NCBI GenBank assembly: GCA_913058475.1
Contig: CAJXQA010000005.1
Coordinates: forward strand, 1 to 49,868
Reading direction: 5' to 3'
DNA length: 49,868 bases
Source of the DNA: an uncultured Nitrosomonadales bacterium
GTDB lineage: Bacteria > Pseudomonadota > Gammaproteobacteria > Burkholderiales > Methylophilaceae
Part shown: piece by piece, positions 19,413 through 28,333 of the stretch
Numbering within the stretch: position 1 is the stretch's first letter
How the letters are laid out: each line of letters starts with the position of its first letter
Made by a program: the position numbers and the translations under genes
Notes under the pieces: generated by a model
Databases searched by the model: none
The model's input: the letters and a program-made list of their open reading frames with translations, nothing else
Told to the model about the DNA's origin: nothing

Positions 19413-20312
19413 ATGAATGAATTCATCATTACTTTCAGAGAGTGCCTTGAGGCATCTTTAATAGTTGGAATAATTTATACACTATTAGAAAAAAATAATT
19501 TAAAAAGAGAGTTGCAACAACTCTGGCTAGCAGTATTTGCTGCCATTATTGCTAGTGGAATAGTTGCTGTTTGTATAAATTATGCCAAAGAGTCAATAGG
19601 TAATATCGCTATTCAATCCCTCTTTGAGGGGCTTAGCATGTATGTAACTGCGATATTATTATGGTACGTAATATTTTGGTTATCTAAACATGTAAGTGAA
19701 AAGTCTGCAATGGAAGATAAAACTAAAAAAGCAGTTGAAACAGCTGGATGGGGAATATTTTTAGTTGTATTTTTTGCAATTTTACGAGAAGGCTTTGAAA
19801 CAGCATTATTTTTAATGGGAAGCTTTAATATGTCTGGAAGTTTTTCTTACTTAGGTTTTTTTGCAGGGATGATAAGTGCAATATTGATTGGTTATGCAAT
19901 AGTAGTGCAAGGTAGAAAAATAAATCTGAGAGCATTCTTTAGAGGAACAACTCTTATGCTAGTAATTTTTGCCTCAGGAATGGTTGCATATGGAACTCAT
20001 GAGATTGAAGAATTTATTGTTAAGGGAAATCATCTAGAAAGCATTGGAATTAAACAAAAAAGTGAAATTCCAAGAGTGTGGAATATTTTGGAACCTAAAG
20101 ATGAGGTTGATAACACAATTTTTTATTCCTACAATTTAAAGGGAAAAAATAAATATACTCATTTACTTCATGATAATGGGCGGGTTGGCAATTTCTTTAA
20201 AGGTTTTTTTGGTTACAACAGTAATCCTAACTGGCCTGAGGTAATTTTATGGCTATTATCTTTATTTTTTGGTATTAAAATGTGGAAAAGCTTTTACTTT
20301 AAAAAAAATTAA
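19413..20312 (+). CDS. FTR1/EfeU family high-affinity iron permease
   Basis: Integral membrane protein of the oxidase-linked iron transporter family, moving iron across the inner membrane. Two REXXE iron-binding motifs are present: RECLE (9-13) and REGFE (125-129), in helices 1 and 4 as expected. Seven membrane segments are visible in 299 residues, the last near 275-292, plus a ~75-residue exposed loop before it (about 200-275). The start is ATG with no clear Shine-Dalgarno. A Fur box sits in the promoter. Unlike EfeUOB, no EfeO (M75) or EfeB peroxidase follows; instead an unknown lipoprotein starts 16 bases downstream. Confidence 0.93.
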   Translation: MNEFIITFRECLEASLIVGIIYTLLEKNNLKRELQQLWLAVFAAIIASGIVAVCINYAKESIGNIAIQSLFEGLSMYVTAILLWYVIFWLSKHVSEKSAMEDKTKKAVETAGWGIFLVVFFAILREGFETALFLMGSFNMSGSFSYLGFFAGMISAILIGYAIVVQGRKINLRAFFRGTTLMLVIFASGMVAYGTHEIEEFIVKGNHLESIGIKQKSEIPRVWNILEPKDEVDNTIFYSYNLKGKNKYTHLLHDNGRVGNFFKGFFGYNSNPNWPEVILWLLSLFFGIKMWKSFYFKKN

Positions 20313-20328
20313 ATAACAAATAAAAATT

Positions 20329-21045
20329 ATGAAAAAATATCTTGTAGCAATCTTTTTTTTATTATCACTAATAGGATGTTCCGATAATGAACATGACCAT
20401 AAGCATAAAGTAGTTCCTGAGATATTTTCTAATGATAATGAATACTTGACGAATCTTAATTTGATGAAAGGTCATTTGTGGGTCGGTGTTGAATTATATA
20501 AAGAAAATTATCTAGAAAATGCAAAAAGACATATGAAGCATCCTAAAAGCGAATTGTATGAATTCATCATTCCAACTTTTGAAGCAAAAGGGGCTCCAGG
20601 TTTTTCTGATCAATTAGAACGGCTTGCATTATCAGTGGAAAATGAAGAGGATTTAGCAATTATCAATCAAGACTATCAAAATTTATTTGAAGCTATCGAC
20701 GAAAATGAGAAATTTGTTGGACAAGAGAGTGAGAACTTAAATGAAAAAATTATTTTAGTTATTTCACTACTAAAGATCGCAGCTGACGAATATTCTGTTG
20801 GAATCATTGACGGAGAAGTAGAAAACAAATATGAGTATCAAGATGCTTTAGGATTTACCATGATGGCTAAAGATATTATGGTGAATTTTAATACAGAAGA
20901 TAATTCAAAAAAAACTAGAGCTATGAAAATAATAAAAGTTATAGATTCATTATCAGTACTTTGGCCTAAACTTGTTCCAACTGAAAATATAGATGGTAGC
21001 TACAAAGTAATTCTTGATGCTGTAAAAGAGATTGAAAATGTTTAG
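20329..21045 (+). CDS. Uncharacterised lipoprotein paired with the FTR1 permease
   Basis: A 238-residue protein with a lipoprotein signal (MKKYLVAIFFLLSLIGC, lipid-modified Cys17) and then a His/Asp-rich start to the mature chain (DNEHDHKHK, 19-27) that could bind metal. Distinct motifs are MKGHLWVGVELY, RHMKHPKSELY and FEAKGAPGFSDQLERL; the rest looks helical. I do not recognise an EfeO/M75 HxxE motif, a cupredoxin or a P19 fold. Its place 16 bases after a Fur-controlled FTR1 gene suggests a surface or periplasmic iron-capturing partner; that is inference. It ends 13 bases from the converging bolA. Confidence 0.85.
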   Translation: MKKYLVAIFFLLSLIGCSDNEHDHKHKVVPEIFSNDNEYLTNLNLMKGHLWVGVELYKENYLENAKRHMKHPKSELYEFIIPTFEAKGAPGFSDQLERLALSVENEEDLAIINQDYQNLFEAIDENEKFVGQESENLNEKIILVISLLKIAADEYSVGIIDGEVENKYEYQDALGFTMMAKDIMVNFNTEDNSKKTRAMKIIKVIDSLSVLWPKLVPTENIDGSYKVILDAVKEIENV

Positions 21046-21058
21046 TTAGATTTTAAAG

Positions 21059-21313
21059 CTAATCCTCAGGAAGTTCGGCCTTTATGCTAATAGCATGAAT
21101 TCTTTTAGGTATTAAATCTTCCAATGCTTTATATATAATTCTATGTCTTTCCATCACATTCTTATTTTTGAATTGCAAGCTTTGAATTGTTAATTTAAAG
21201 TGCTCACCACCATTATTTCCTGCATGCCCTTTATGAAGATGGCTTTCATTAATAATTTCAAGTTTTTTTGGGTTAAGAAAATTCAATCTTTCTTTAATTA
21301 TATTTTCAGTCAT
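21059..21313 (-). CDS. bolA: BolA/IbaG family protein
   Basis: A small (84 residues) BolA-fold protein. Relatives pair with monothiol glutaredoxins to bind [2Fe-2S] clusters and influence iron handling and cell shape. ESHLHKGHAGNNGGEHFKLTI is the core motif, with histidines suited to cluster binding, and ERHRIIYKALEDLI is the C-terminal helix. The standard companion order yciB-yciI-bolA is kept, 12 bases after yciI. BolA versus IbaG cannot be fixed by eye; the GHAGNNGGEHF form is BolA-like. Confidence 0.9.
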   Translation of the reverse strand: MTENIIKERLNFLNPKKLEIINESHLHKGHAGNNGGEHFKLTIQSLQFKNKNVMERHRIIYKALEDLIPKRIHAISIKAELPED

Positions 21314-21325
21314 TTTTTTTAGCTT

Positions 21326-21625
21326 TTAAGGAAGTGCTTTAATGAAAGGCTTTACTTCAATATCCTCATATACATCTGTCAAAACGTAAGGATCTTTATC
21401 AGCCCAAGTCACCGCATCATCTATGGAATTAAATTCAGCAACAATCATACTCCCTGTGAAGCCGTCCTCTCCTGGTTCTGATGAATCTGAGGTTGGGAAG
21501 GGACCAGCCACTAGTAAACGCCCCTCATTCTGAAGACTTACTAATCTTTCTCGATGGGCCTTACGTCCTTCAAGTCTTTTCGAGAGGCTGTTAGATCGAT
21601 CTTTGCATAATATAACGTACCACAT
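21326..21625 (-). CDS. yciI: YciI family protein
   Basis: A 99-residue ferredoxin-like alpha/beta protein of the YciI/YCII family, whose conserved His and Asp may be catalytic but whose reaction is unknown in most bacteria. MWYVILCKDRSNSLSKR at the start, RKAHRERL, GRLLVAGPFP and AVTWADKDPYV are diagnostic. It sits between yciB (3 bases) and bolA (12 bases). Confidence 0.9.
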   Translation of the reverse strand: MWYVILCKDRSNSLSKRLEGRKAHRERLVSLQNEGRLLVAGPFPTSDSSEPGEDGFTGSMIVAEFNSIDDAVTWADKDPYVLTDVYEDIEVKPFIKALP

Positions 21626-21628
21626 ATT

Positions 21629-22156
21629 TTATTTTTTACTGACCTTTGAAATATAGAGGGTAAGAAAAATGATGTAGATAAATAAAATACCTGTAATTCC
21701 AAAAAGCTTAAAATTCACCCACGTATCCTCTTCAAAATTATAGGCAACATATAAGTTGATAAATCCAAGCATTATAAAAAATAACCCAGTAGCGTTATTT
21801 AGTTGATCCCAGTGGACTTTTCTTAGCTCTATTTTTTTGCCTATAGCAAGCTTGATTAAATTTTTTTCAAAGAATGAGTTTGAGATAAGAAGAACACCTG
21901 CAAAAAGCCAATATAAAACCGAAGGTTTCCACATAATAAAGGTTTTGTCTTGAAAAATGATAGTTAGTCCACCTAAGATAGTAATAGTAGCCCCATTAAA
22001 GAGTAACATTTTGTCAATTTTTTTATTTTTGAAATAATCATAAAACACTTGAAGTAGTGTAACTACGATAGCAACAGCTGTGGCAGTGAAAATATCATAG
22101 ATTTTATAGGTGATAAAAAAAAGAATTACAGGTAAAAGGTCGTATAAAAATTTCAT
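21629..22156 (-). CDS. yciB: Inner-membrane septation protein A
   Basis: Integral membrane protein of the YciB/IspZ family, linked to cell division and envelope integrity. The 175 residues form about five membrane helices, starting with MKFLYDLLPVILFFITYKI and containing WKPSVLYWLFAGVL and WDQLNNATGLFFIMLGFIN, the family's most conserved parts. First gene of the yciB-yciI-bolA unit. It diverges from the PHP phosphoesterase gene across 57 bases. Confidence 0.94.
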   Translation of the reverse strand: MKFLYDLLPVILFFITYKIYDIFTATAVAIVVTLLQVFYDYFKNKKIDKMLLFNGATITILGGLTIIFQDKTFIMWKPSVLYWLFAGVLLISNSFFEKNLIKLAIGKKIELRKVHWDQLNNATGLFFIMLGFINLYVAYNFEEDTWVNFKLFGITGILFIYIIFLTLYISKVSKK

Positions 22157-22213
22157 TGGGGAAAACTTTCTCTATTCTTAAAGGTTAATTACTAATATAA
22201 TTATAAAGTAAAT

Positions 22214-23071
22214 ATGAATATACCTATAATAGATCTTCATTCTCATTCCAATATATCTGATGGTCTTTTGACCCCAGCTGATTTAATGTTTCACGCAGCT
22301 GAAAATAATGTACAAGCGATCGCGCTAACAGATCATGATGATATTGCCGGGTTAGAAGAGGCGAGTCATGCAGCTAAAAAGTTGAATATTATTTTTATCA
22401 ATGGAGTAGAAATTTCAGTCACATGGAACAAAAGAACGCTTCATATAGTGGGCCTAAATTTTGATAAGGATGATAAGCCGTTATTTGAGGGTTTAAAAAA
22501 AATAAGAGATGGTCGCCTTAAAAGAGCACAACTAATGTCGGATAGCTTAGGTATGGCAGGCATTCAGGGAGCTTTTGATGGTGCGAAATCCTATGCTAAA
22601 AGTAGCACAATAGGAAGAATACATTTCGCGCAATTTTTAGTTGCTCAAGGGTACGCAAAAAATATTGGAGCAGTTTTTAAAAAATTTCTCACGCCCGGCA
22701 AGCCAGGTTATGTTGATCATGAATGGATTTCCTTAGAAGAATCAATAACGCTAATTAATGGGGCAGGAGGGGATGCAATTATTGCACATCCTGGCCGTTA
22801 TGATATGGGCAGTAAACTGTACCCTCGATTATTTCAAGAATTTAAAGACTTGGGTGGGGCTGGTATAGAGGTTATGTCAGGCAGCCAAGATCCATCGCAA
22901 GCTAATTATTTTTCAAAACTTGCAGAAAGTTTTGATTTATTCTCATCATGCGGGTCAGATTTTCACGGTAAAGGCATTTCTCATCGTGCGTTAGGTAATA
23001 TCAGTCAGCTACCTGATAATTCGATTCCTATATGGACCAAATGGGAAAACATAAAAAAGTTATTCCATTGA
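22214..23071 (+). CDS. rnm: PHP-domain phosphoesterase, RNase AM/YciV family
   Basis: Metal-dependent phosphoesterase of the TrpH/YciV family; the E. coli member is a 5'-3' exonuclease that matures the 5' end of rRNAs and degrades pAp. Metal motifs are visible: IDLHSHSNISDG (6-17), LTDHDD near 38-43, a histidine in IAHPGRYD and the C-terminal SDFHG. Length (285) is normal. There is no clear Shine-Dalgarno; TATAAT at 22196-22201 suggests a very short leader. A Sua5/YciO gene often follows in relatives; here a 47-base gap leads straight to the M50 protease. Confidence 0.9.
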   Translation: MNIPIIDLHSHSNISDGLLTPADLMFHAAENNVQAIALTDHDDIAGLEEASHAAKKLNIIFINGVEISVTWNKRTLHIVGLNFDKDDKPLFEGLKKIRDGRLKRAQLMSDSLGMAGIQGAFDGAKSYAKSSTIGRIHFAQFLVAQGYAKNIGAVFKKFLTPGKPGYVDHEWISLEESITLINGAGGDAIIAHPGRYDMGSKLYPRLFQEFKDLGGAGIEVMSGSQDPSQANYFSKLAESFDLFSSCGSDFHGKGISHRALGNISQLPDNSIPIWTKWENIKKLFH

Positions 23072-23118
23072 AAATGAAAAATTACACTTTATCAACCTTG
23101 GCCTTAAAGTTCTAATTT

Positions 23119-23760
23119 ATGGATTTAACCATCATCCAAAAACTAGCAGCTTACTCATTACCTATCATCTTTGCTATTACGGTTCATGAAGCTGCACATG
23201 GTTATGCTGCTAAATATTTTGGGGATATGACAGCATTTCATCTTAAGCGTATCTCCTTAAATCCTTTAAGACACATAGACCCACTCGGAACAATAATCTT
23301 GCCAGCATTATTATTTTTTTTACAAGCGGGCTTTATTTTTGGTTGGGCAAAACCTGTTCCCGTTAACTTTTCTAATTTGCGAAATCCCAAAAAAGATATG
23401 CTGTGGGTGGCCTTGGCTGGACCAGGCGCAAATCTAATAATGGCAATACTTTGGACAATTGTATATTCAAACCAACAATTGGTCCCTAGCATCGGACAAA
23501 ATTTTATCAGTATTATGGCGGTAGCAGGCATTCAGATTAACATTGTTTTAATGGTATTAAATTTACTGCCCCTTCCACCATTAGATGGAGGAAGGGTAGC
23601 GGTAAGCTTGCTTCCGTACCCTTGGTCAAGCAAATTGGCAGGATTGGAAAGATATGGATTTTTTATCTTAATTTTTTTGCTAGCAACAGGTTTATTAGGG
23701 GCGATATTGTCTCCATTAATAAGGATTAGTCAGAATATTATTTTGACAATTTTTGGTTAA
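23119..23760 (+). CDS. Site-2 protease family (M50) membrane metalloprotease
   Basis: Compact intramembrane zinc protease of the M50/YwhC-like type, 213 residues, five or six membrane helices. The zinc motif HEAAH is at 23-27 in ITVHEAAHGYAAKYFG; the distal aspartate motif is NLLPLPPLDGGR. No PDZ domain, so this is not RseP. The substrate is unknown. It lies 16 bases before trpS, the order seen in many proteobacteria. Confidence 0.92.
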   Translation: MDLTIIQKLAAYSLPIIFAITVHEAAHGYAAKYFGDMTAFHLKRISLNPLRHIDPLGTIILPALLFFLQAGFIFGWAKPVPVNFSNLRNPKKDMLWVALAGPGANLIMAILWTIVYSNQQLVPSIGQNFISIMAVAGIQINIVLMVLNLLPLPPLDGGRVAVSLLPYPWSSKLAGLERYGFFILIFLLATGLLGAILSPLIRISQNIILTIFG

Positions 23761-23776
23761 AAAGGGATATTAAAAA

Positions 23777-24976
23777 ATGGCAATTGAACGAGTAGTATCT
23801 GGAATGAGACCGACGGGTAGCTTACATTTGGGTCATTACAATGGTGTTCTAAAAAATTGGGTACATCTTCAACATGAGCTAGAGTGCTTATTTTTTGTTG
23901 CCGATTGGCATGCGTTAACTACTCATTATGACTCACCTGAAATCATTGAAAAAAATGTTACAAGCATGGTGATTGATTGGCTTGCTGCCGGAGTTGATCC
24001 TGCAAATGCAACTATCTTTATTCAATCAAAAGTACCGGAACATGCAGAGCTTCATACGCTTTTGTCAATGATCACACCGCTGAGCTGGTTAGAGCGAGTA
24101 CCAACCTACAAAGACCAACAAGAAAAGTTATCCTCAAAAGATTTATCGACTTATGGATTCCTAGGTTACCCATTACTTCAAAGTGCAGATATTTTAATTT
24201 ATCGAGCAACGCAAGTACCAGTAGGCGAAGATCAAGTTCCACATATAGAATTTACAAGAGAAGTGGCAAGACGCTTCAATCATTTGTATGGAAAAGAAAA
24301 AGGTTTTGAGGAAAGGGCTGAAGAAGCAATAAAGAAATTAGGCACAAAAAAAAGCCAGCTTTATAAAGAGCTAAAGGATTCATATCAAGAGGAGGGGGAC
24401 GATCAGGCACTAGCTTCAGCGCAGTCACTCATTGATGAGCAACAAATTTTAAGTTTAGGGGATAAAGAGAGATTATTGGGTTATTTGGAAGGGGGAGGTA
24501 AAATTATTCTCATAGAGCCTGAATATAAATTAACGCCCGCATCTAAAATGGTAGGTCTTGATGGTCAGAAAATGTCTAAGTCCTATAACAACACAATTAC
24601 CTTAACTGAAAGCTCTGAAGATATTCAAAAGAAAATAAGAACCATGCCAACCGATCCTGCAAGAATTAGAAAAACAGATCCAGGAGATCCAAAGAATTGT
24701 CCCGTATGGACATTTCATCAAGTATATTCTGATGAAAAAACGAAGGAATGGGTTCAGAGTGGATGTAAGAATGCAAGTATGGGTTGTATTGAATGTAAAC
24801 AACCTGTGATTGATTCAATCACAAAGGAATTGTTACCCATTAGCGAAAGAGCAAAGAAATACTCAGAGAGCCCAGAGCTTGTTCAGAGCATCATTGGAGA
24901 GGGTTGTGAAAAAGCAAGAAAGATTGCAAGAGATACCATGAGGGATGTTAGGGAAGTAATGGGGATAAGTTTTTAA
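23777..24976 (+). CDS. trpS: Tryptophanyl-tRNA synthetase, long form
   Basis: Charges tRNA-Trp. Class I motifs: HIGH-type LHLGH (16-20) and KMSKS at 265-269. At 399 residues it is about 65 longer than the E. coli enzyme because of an insert before KMSKS (about 172-245, including SLIDEQQILSLGDKERLLGY), a variant I associate with Beta- and some Gammaproteobacteria. The stop is immediately followed by the scpA ATG, so translation is probably coupled. Confidence 0.96.
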   Translation: MAIERVVSGMRPTGSLHLGHYNGVLKNWVHLQHELECLFFVADWHALTTHYDSPEIIEKNVTSMVIDWLAAGVDPANATIFIQSKVPEHAELHTLLSMITPLSWLERVPTYKDQQEKLSSKDLSTYGFLGYPLLQSADILIYRATQVPVGEDQVPHIEFTREVARRFNHLYGKEKGFEERAEEAIKKLGTKKSQLYKELKDSYQEEGDDQALASAQSLIDEQQILSLGDKERLLGYLEGGGKIILIEPEYKLTPASKMVGLDGQKMSKSYNNTITLTESSEDIQKKIRTMPTDPARIRKTDPGDPKNCPVWTFHQVYSDEKTKEWVQSGCKNASMGCIECKQPVIDSITKELLPISERAKKYSESPELVQSIIGEGCEKARKIARDTMRDVREVMGISF

Positions 24977-25768
24977 ATGCCAGGATTTACTAATAACAAT
25001 GAGATTGGTGCAAAGCTATATGGTGAGGATATTGCTCAGCTCCCCTTAGATCTTTATATACCCCCGGAAGCACTTGAAGTTTATTTGGAGTCTTTTGAAG
25101 GACCTTTAGACCTCCTTCTTTATTTGATTAGAAAAGATAACATCGATGTGCTTGATATTCCTATGGCTAATTTAACGACTCAATACATTAATTATGTTGA
25201 GCAGATGAAGACAATTAATATAGAGCTTGCAGCAGATTATTTATTAATGTCGGCAATGCTTATTGAAATTAAATCTAGGCTACTGCTTCCTAAGCCAGAA
25301 AATTTAGAGGAGGAAGATGATCCTAGGGCCGATTTGGTTAGAAAGCTTATTGAATATGAGCAGATGAAATCAGCGGCCGAAGAACTCAATGAAATGCCGC
25401 AAGTTGGCAGGGATACATTGGTAGCTAATGCTTATTTTGAAACTAATGTAAGTAGACTACCACCTGAAGTAAATGTAGATGATCTGTATACTGCTTGGGA
25501 AAATGTCATTAAAAGAGCAAAGCAATTCGAGCAACATAAAATTGCTAAATCAGAGCTATCGGTAAGAGAGCATATGACATTCATCTTAAGAGCCCTCAAG
25601 GAAAATAACTTACTAGAGTTCTCTCACTTTTTTAATGAAGAGAAAGATCCTATTCCAAAGTTAGTAGTCTGTTTTTTAGCAATACTTGAATTATCAAAAG
25701 AGCGATTAATAAAAATTAATCAACAAGCACCCTACTCTCCTCTTTATATTCAGCTTGAGGAGGCTTAA
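24977..25768 (+). CDS. scpA: Segregation and condensation protein A
   Basis: Kleisin subunit of the Smc-ScpAB condensin for chromosome segregation. The 263 residues contain the N-terminal Smc-binding segment (VYLESFEGPLDLLLYLI near 35-51) and AADYLLMSAMLIEIKSRLLLP, then a winged-helix C-terminus. It starts directly after trpS and its last base is shared with scpB. No smc gene is in the window. Confidence 0.94.
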   Translation: MPGFTNNNEIGAKLYGEDIAQLPLDLYIPPEALEVYLESFEGPLDLLLYLIRKDNIDVLDIPMANLTTQYINYVEQMKTINIELAADYLLMSAMLIEIKSRLLLPKPENLEEEDDPRADLVRKLIEYEQMKSAAEELNEMPQVGRDTLVANAYFETNVSRLPPEVNVDDLYTAWENVIKRAKQFEQHKIAKSELSVREHMTFILRALKENNLLEFSHFFNEEKDPIPKLVVCFLAILELSKERLIKINQQAPYSPLYIQLEEA

Positions 25769-26367
25769 TGGCGGAAGACAATAAAATAAAAAAGATTATT
25801 GAAGTTGCATTGTTGACGAACAATCAACCTTTATCAATTGATGATTTTCAAAAAATGTTTGATAAAAATATTGAGCGCTCAACAATTAGAATGTTGCTTG
25901 ATGAAATTAAACAGGATTGGCAAGATGGATCTCTAGAGTTGATTCAAGTAGCCCATGGATATCGATTTCAATCAAAATTAGAATATTCAGAGTTCTTAAA
26001 AAAACTTAACCCTGATAGAGTGCCTAAGTACTCTAGAGCAGTATTGGAAGTGTTAGCTATCATTGCTTACCGTCAGCCTGTGACTCGAGGAGATATTGAA
26101 AAAATAAGAGGAGTGTCATTAAACCCAAATTCCCTTAAGCAATTGATCGAAAGGGAATGGGTAGATATTATTGGTCAAAAGGAAGTTCCAGGAAGGCCTT
26201 CGCTTTATGCCACTACAAAATACTTTCTTGATGATTTTGGGTTAAAGTCATTATCACAACTTCCAGAATTTAAAGACTTGGAGCATTCAACCTTGAACCC
26301 AACTATTGAAAAAGATCAGCCTAACAATGATATTCAAGAGTTAGATAAGCTGAACGAAGAAGAATAA
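25768..26367 (+). CDS. scpB: Segregation and condensation protein B
   Basis: Winged-helix dimer that holds ScpA in the condensin complex. The 199 residues contain the signature RAVLEVLAIIAYRQPVTRGD and VPGRPSLYATTKYFLDDFGL. The start overlaps the scpA stop by one base (TAATG). An acidic, Asn/Gln-rich tail follows residue ~175, as usual. Five bases separate it from rluB if the latter uses TTG. Confidence 0.95.
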   Translation: MAEDNKIKKIIEVALLTNNQPLSIDDFQKMFDKNIERSTIRMLLDEIKQDWQDGSLELIQVAHGYRFQSKLEYSEFLKKLNPDRVPKYSRAVLEVLAIIAYRQPVTRGDIEKIRGVSLNPNSLKQLIEREWVDIIGQKEVPGRPSLYATTKYFLDDFGLKSLSQLPEFKDLEHSTLNPTIEKDQPNNDIQELDKLNEEE

Positions 26368-26372
26368 CCACC

Positions 26373-27209
26373 TTGTCTAAAAAAGAATCTCAGGATGATT
26401 TGAAAGACTCTTCATCAATGCGCATACAGAAAGCGTTAGCGCAGTTGGGTATTGGGTCAAGAAGAGGTATTGAAAAGGCAATTGTAGATAATAGAATTGA
26501 AGTAAATAATAATCCTGCACATGTTGGTCAAACCGTATCCTCGAAAGATAAGATAGTTTTTGATGGAAAGTTAATACGACTGAGCGACGAGATCCTTCTT
26601 CCTAAAATCCTTCTTTACCATAAACCAGATGGTGAAATTGTTTCAAAAAGTGACCCAAAGAATCGTCCAAGTGTATTTGATAACTTACCAAGACTAAAAA
26701 AAGAAAAATGGGTTGCTATTGGTAGATTAGATTTTAATACATCTGGCTTATTAATCTTTACAACATATGGCCCTTTAGCAAACCGATTAATGCATCCGAG
26801 ATTTGAAATAGAGAGAGAGTACTCTGTAAGAATATTGGGAGAGCTAAAAGAAATTCAGATGAAGCAGTTAACTGAAGGTGTTCTCCTAGAGGATGGCCAG
26901 GCAAAACTAGAATCAATAATTTTTGAAGGTGGGGAAGGGGTAAATCACTGGTATAAAGTAATTATCAGAGAAGGAAGAAATAGAGAGGTGAGAAGGATAT
27001 TTGAAAAATTAAATTTTACTGTGAGTCGCTTAATACGAGTGCGATTTGGAGAGATAAAGCTTCCCTCTCATTTAAAAAGAGGAATGCATTTAGAGTTAAG
27101 TCAAAACCATGTAAAGGAAGTATTGAAAGAGCATAGTTTTGATTTAACTCAGTTTAAAACACCCCAAATTACAAATAAAAAAAGAGCAAAAAAAAATTAT
27201 CCTTTTTAA
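26373..27209 (+). CDS. rluB: Ribosomal large subunit pseudouridine synthase B
   Basis: Converts uridine 2605 (E. coli numbering) of 23S rRNA to pseudouridine. An S4 domain (about 16-63, MRIQKALAQLGIGSRR) precedes the synthase domain with catalytic Asp120 in GRLDFNTSGLL. Start is uncertain: TTG at 26373 gives a 15-residue charged extension close behind scpB, while ATG at 26418 begins right at the S4 domain. Neither has a good Shine-Dalgarno. The stop overlaps the converging dapE stop (27206-27209). Confidence 0.93.
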   Translation: MSKKESQDDLKDSSSMRIQKALAQLGIGSRRGIEKAIVDNRIEVNNNPAHVGQTVSSKDKIVFDGKLIRLSDEILLPKILLYHKPDGEIVSKSDPKNRPSVFDNLPRLKKEKWVAIGRLDFNTSGLLIFTTYGPLANRLMHPRFEIEREYSVRILGELKEIQMKQLTEGVLLEDGQAKLESIIFEGGEGVNHWYKVIIREGRNREVRRIFEKLNFTVSRLIRVRFGEIKLPSHLKRGMHLELSQNHVKEVLKEHSFDLTQFKTPQITNKKRAKKNYPF

Positions 27210-28333
27210 GTTAATGCCTTAGTCAAGGTTAACTTGTATATATCTTTTAGTTTATCAATAGTACTGATATCGACGTGTTCATTAATTTTATGTATCGATT
27301 CATTGATGGGTCCAAATTCTACAACCTGATCACAGAGTTTCGCAATAAATCTTCCATCAGATGTTCCACCTGTAGTTGAAATAGTCGGATTAAAACCACA
27401 TACCTCATTAATTGATGAAGATATTATGTCTACGAGCATACCCTTCTCAGTTAGGTATGGTTGGCCAGAATGCTGCCAATCTATTTCAAATTCTAATTCG
27501 TGTTTATTAAGAATGCCTTCAACTCTCTCTTTTAATAAGTCAGCGGTAACTGATGACGAATATCGAAAATTAAACAATATCTCAACATTTCCTGGTACGA
27601 CATTTGTTGCGCCTGTACCCCCATTAATATTTGAAACTTGCCATGATGTTTTTGGAAAATACTCATTCCCTTCATCCCAAACAGTATTCACTAAATCATC
27701 TATTGCAGGGGCAACTGCATGAATAGGGTTTTTAATTAATTCAGGGTATGCGATATGACCTTGAATTCCTTTTACATTTAATTTTGCAGATAAAGATCCT
27801 CTTCTTCCATTCTTAACAGTATCACCAAATTTAATCGAAGAGGTCGGTTCTCCCACAATACAATAATCTATTTTCTCTTGTCTTTGTTGAAGGGCATCAA
27901 TAACCTTTACTGTCCCGTCAGTAGCAACACCTTCTTCATCAGAGGTAATTAGCAAGCCAATAGAACCCTTATGATCTGGATTATCAAATAAGAATTCTTC
28001 TATACTGACGATAAATGCTGCCAAAGAGGTTTTCATATCCGCAGCTCCTCTACCATAAAGAATATTTTCTTTTATGGTTGGCTCAAAGGGAGGGCTTACC
28101 CATTTATCCAGAGGGCCAGGAGGAACAACATCAGTGTGCCCAGCAAAAACAATAAGTGGGCTATTTGAGCCTTTTTTAGCGTAGAAGTTTTTGACCTTAC
28201 CATGTGGCATATCTTCAATTTCAAAGCCTAATTTTTTAAGACGTTGAATTAAAAAATCTTGGCACCCTGCATCATCAGGCGTAATTGATTTTTTAGAAAT
28301 TAACTCTTTAGCAATATAAAGCGTTTCACTCAT
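27206..28333 (-). CDS. dapE: Succinyl-diaminopimelate desuccinylase
   Basis: Removes succinate from N-succinyl-LL-diaminopimelate in lysine and peptidoglycan synthesis. M20 family: His66 and Asp68 in AGHTDVVPPG, Asp99 in GRGAADMK, Glu133-Glu134 in TSDEEG, and the C-terminal TGGTSDGRF. The 375 residues match the family. Its ATG overlaps the yffB stop by four bases, and its stop overlaps the end of rluB on the other strand. Confidence 0.96.
   Translation of the reverse strand: MSETLYIAKELISKKSITPDDAGCQDFLIQRLKKLGFEIEDMPHGKVKNFYAKKGSNSPLIVFAGHTDVVPPGPLDKWVSPPFEPTIKENILYGRGAADMKTSLAAFIVSIEEFLFDNPDHKGSIGLLITSDEEGVATDGTVKVIDALQQRQEKIDYCIVGEPTSSIKFGDTVKNGRRGSLSAKLNVKGIQGHIAYPELIKNPIHAVAPAIDDLVNTVWDEGNEYFPKTSWQVSNINGGTGATNVVPGNVEILFNFRYSSSVTADLLKERVEGILNKHELEFEIDWQHSGQPYLTEKGMLVDIISSSINEVCGFNPTISTTGGTSDGRFIAKLCDQVVEFGPINESIHKINEHVDISTIDKLKDIYKLTLTKALT

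Noticed and set aside
23074..23115. Possible 13-residue peptide gene MKNYTLSTLALKF between the PHP and M50 genes
   Set aside because: Too short, no ribosome site and no known leader motif; may be chance in the gap.
23119..23760. RseP sigma-E protease
   Set aside because: No PDZ domains and only 213 residues; fits the short M50 family.
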